Assembly (NCBI GenBank): GCA_018647505.1
Contig: JABGSX010000009.1
Location: 1-33,312 of the forward strand
DNA length: 33,312 nt
Source: a bacterium
GTDB taxonomy: Bacteria > Babelota > Babeliae > Babelales > JABGSX01
Reading direction: 5' to 3'
The notes beneath the pieces were generated by a model. The model searched no databases, had not been told where the DNA came from, and saw only the letters and a list, made by a program, of their open reading frames with translations. Shown piece by piece: positions 33,037 to 33,312 of this stretch. Position numbers and translations under genes: made by a program. Position 1 is the stretch's first letter. Every line of letters begins with the position of its first letter.

Positions 33037-33312
33037 TTAGTACATGCCTGGCATTCCGCCACCCATGCCGCCCATGCCACCGCCTGGCATTGGAGGAGCG
33101 TCTTTTTTATCTTCTGGTATTTCTGCAATTATCGCTTCAGTTGTAAGCAACAATCCAGAAATGGATGACGCATTTTGTAAGGCTGTACGTGTAACTTTGG
33201 CAGGATCAATAATCCCTGCTTCAATCATGTTAACATACTCACCCGTTGCTGCATTAAAGCCAACGTTCTTGCCTTTAGAACGAATTTCGTTTACAACAAC
33301 AGAAGCTTCATG
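33037..33312 (-). CDS. groL: GroEL chaperonin, C-terminal part (start outside window)
   Basis: 91 codons plus stop remain; the 5' part lies beyond the window edge. The visible protein includes [16 protein letters not shown], then [15 protein letters not shown] and SGLLLTTEA, with GxNAATGEY and DPxKVTRxALQNA being invariant in the equatorial domain of bacterial GroEL, which encloses unfolded proteins and refolds them with ATP and GroES. It ends in the usual Gly-Met-rich tail ([16 protein letters not shown]), unusual only in its final Tyr. groES, if adjacent, would lie upstream, outside the window. Confidence 0.96.
   Translation of the reverse strand, partial: HEASVVVNEIRSKGKNVGFNAATGEYVNMIEAGIIDPAKVTRTALQNASSISGLLLTTEAIIAEIPEDKKDAPPMPGGGMGGMGGGMPGMY

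Noticed and set aside
1-33312. tRNA, rRNA, CRISPR array, transposase or phage genes
   Set aside because: Looked for and not seen: no cloverleaf with a TTC-A arm, no regular direct repeats with unique spacers, and no integrase- or transposase-like protein.

Overview
The window is an AT-rich, densely coded stretch of a bacterial chromosome from a diderm (Gram-negative-type) organism. The envelope type is shown by a complete BamA/Omp85 gene (17848-20310) and a second probable outer-membrane barrel (30457-31863). Recognisable core genes are cysS, a thioredoxin, ftsL-like and ftsI-like division genes, an archaeal-type class I fructose-bisphosphate aldolase, a YccA/BAX-inhibitor membrane protein, a LysE-type exporter and the 3' end of groL. 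More than half of the genes instead encode small or coiled-coil proteins with N-terminal signal peptides and no family I recognise. That mix resembles reduced, host-associated lineages such as Candidatus Dependentiae (TM6/Babeliae), which live in protists. This placement is inference; no rRNA or other phylogenetic marker was compared.

Layout. 1-1750: two minus-strand exported helical/coiled-coil proteins, the first cut by the window edge. 1975-2775: an exported 2H-phosphoesterase-like protein, then a small minus-strand exported protein. 3319-7959: a tight five-gene plus-strand operon of three tandem paralogues of an unknown exported family carrying an AGG(S/T)DIY motif, a helix-hairpin-helix protein and a metal-dependent cyclase/formamidase. 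8033-13386: ordinary and hypothetical genes (LysE exporter, YccA, thioredoxin, cysS). 13640-17345: three exported coiled-coil genes that share N- or C-terminal segments in mosaic fashion, each closed by its own terminator; the middle one carries Sfi1-like A-x7-LL-x3-F-x2-W repeats. 17394-17847: a non-coding gap with GC-richer palindromic repeats. 17848-23739: bamA, a convergent small gene, then overlapping ftsL-ftsI-aldolase genes. 23750-30354: a co-directional run of ten small exported proteins, several paralogous or overlapping. 30457-32977: a probable outer-membrane barrel and an exported protein with a duplicated domain. 33037-33312: the C-terminus of GroEL, convergent.

Working picture. 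The core genes serve envelope assembly, division, translation and central carbon metabolism. The exported genes look like an envelope or host-interaction repertoire growing by tandem duplication and domain exchange. Five of them share an unusually strong GGAGGTTAT ribosome-binding leader, suggesting coordinated high translation. The strongest candidates for new biology are the exported protein with Sfi1 (centrin-binding)-like repeats, the exported 2H phosphoesterase, the mosaic trio and the tandem AGG(S/T)DIY family. All four functional readings are inference from motifs.

Limits: start codons were adjusted by eye using ribosome-binding sites; no database search was possible; no tRNA, rRNA, CRISPR array or transposase was found.
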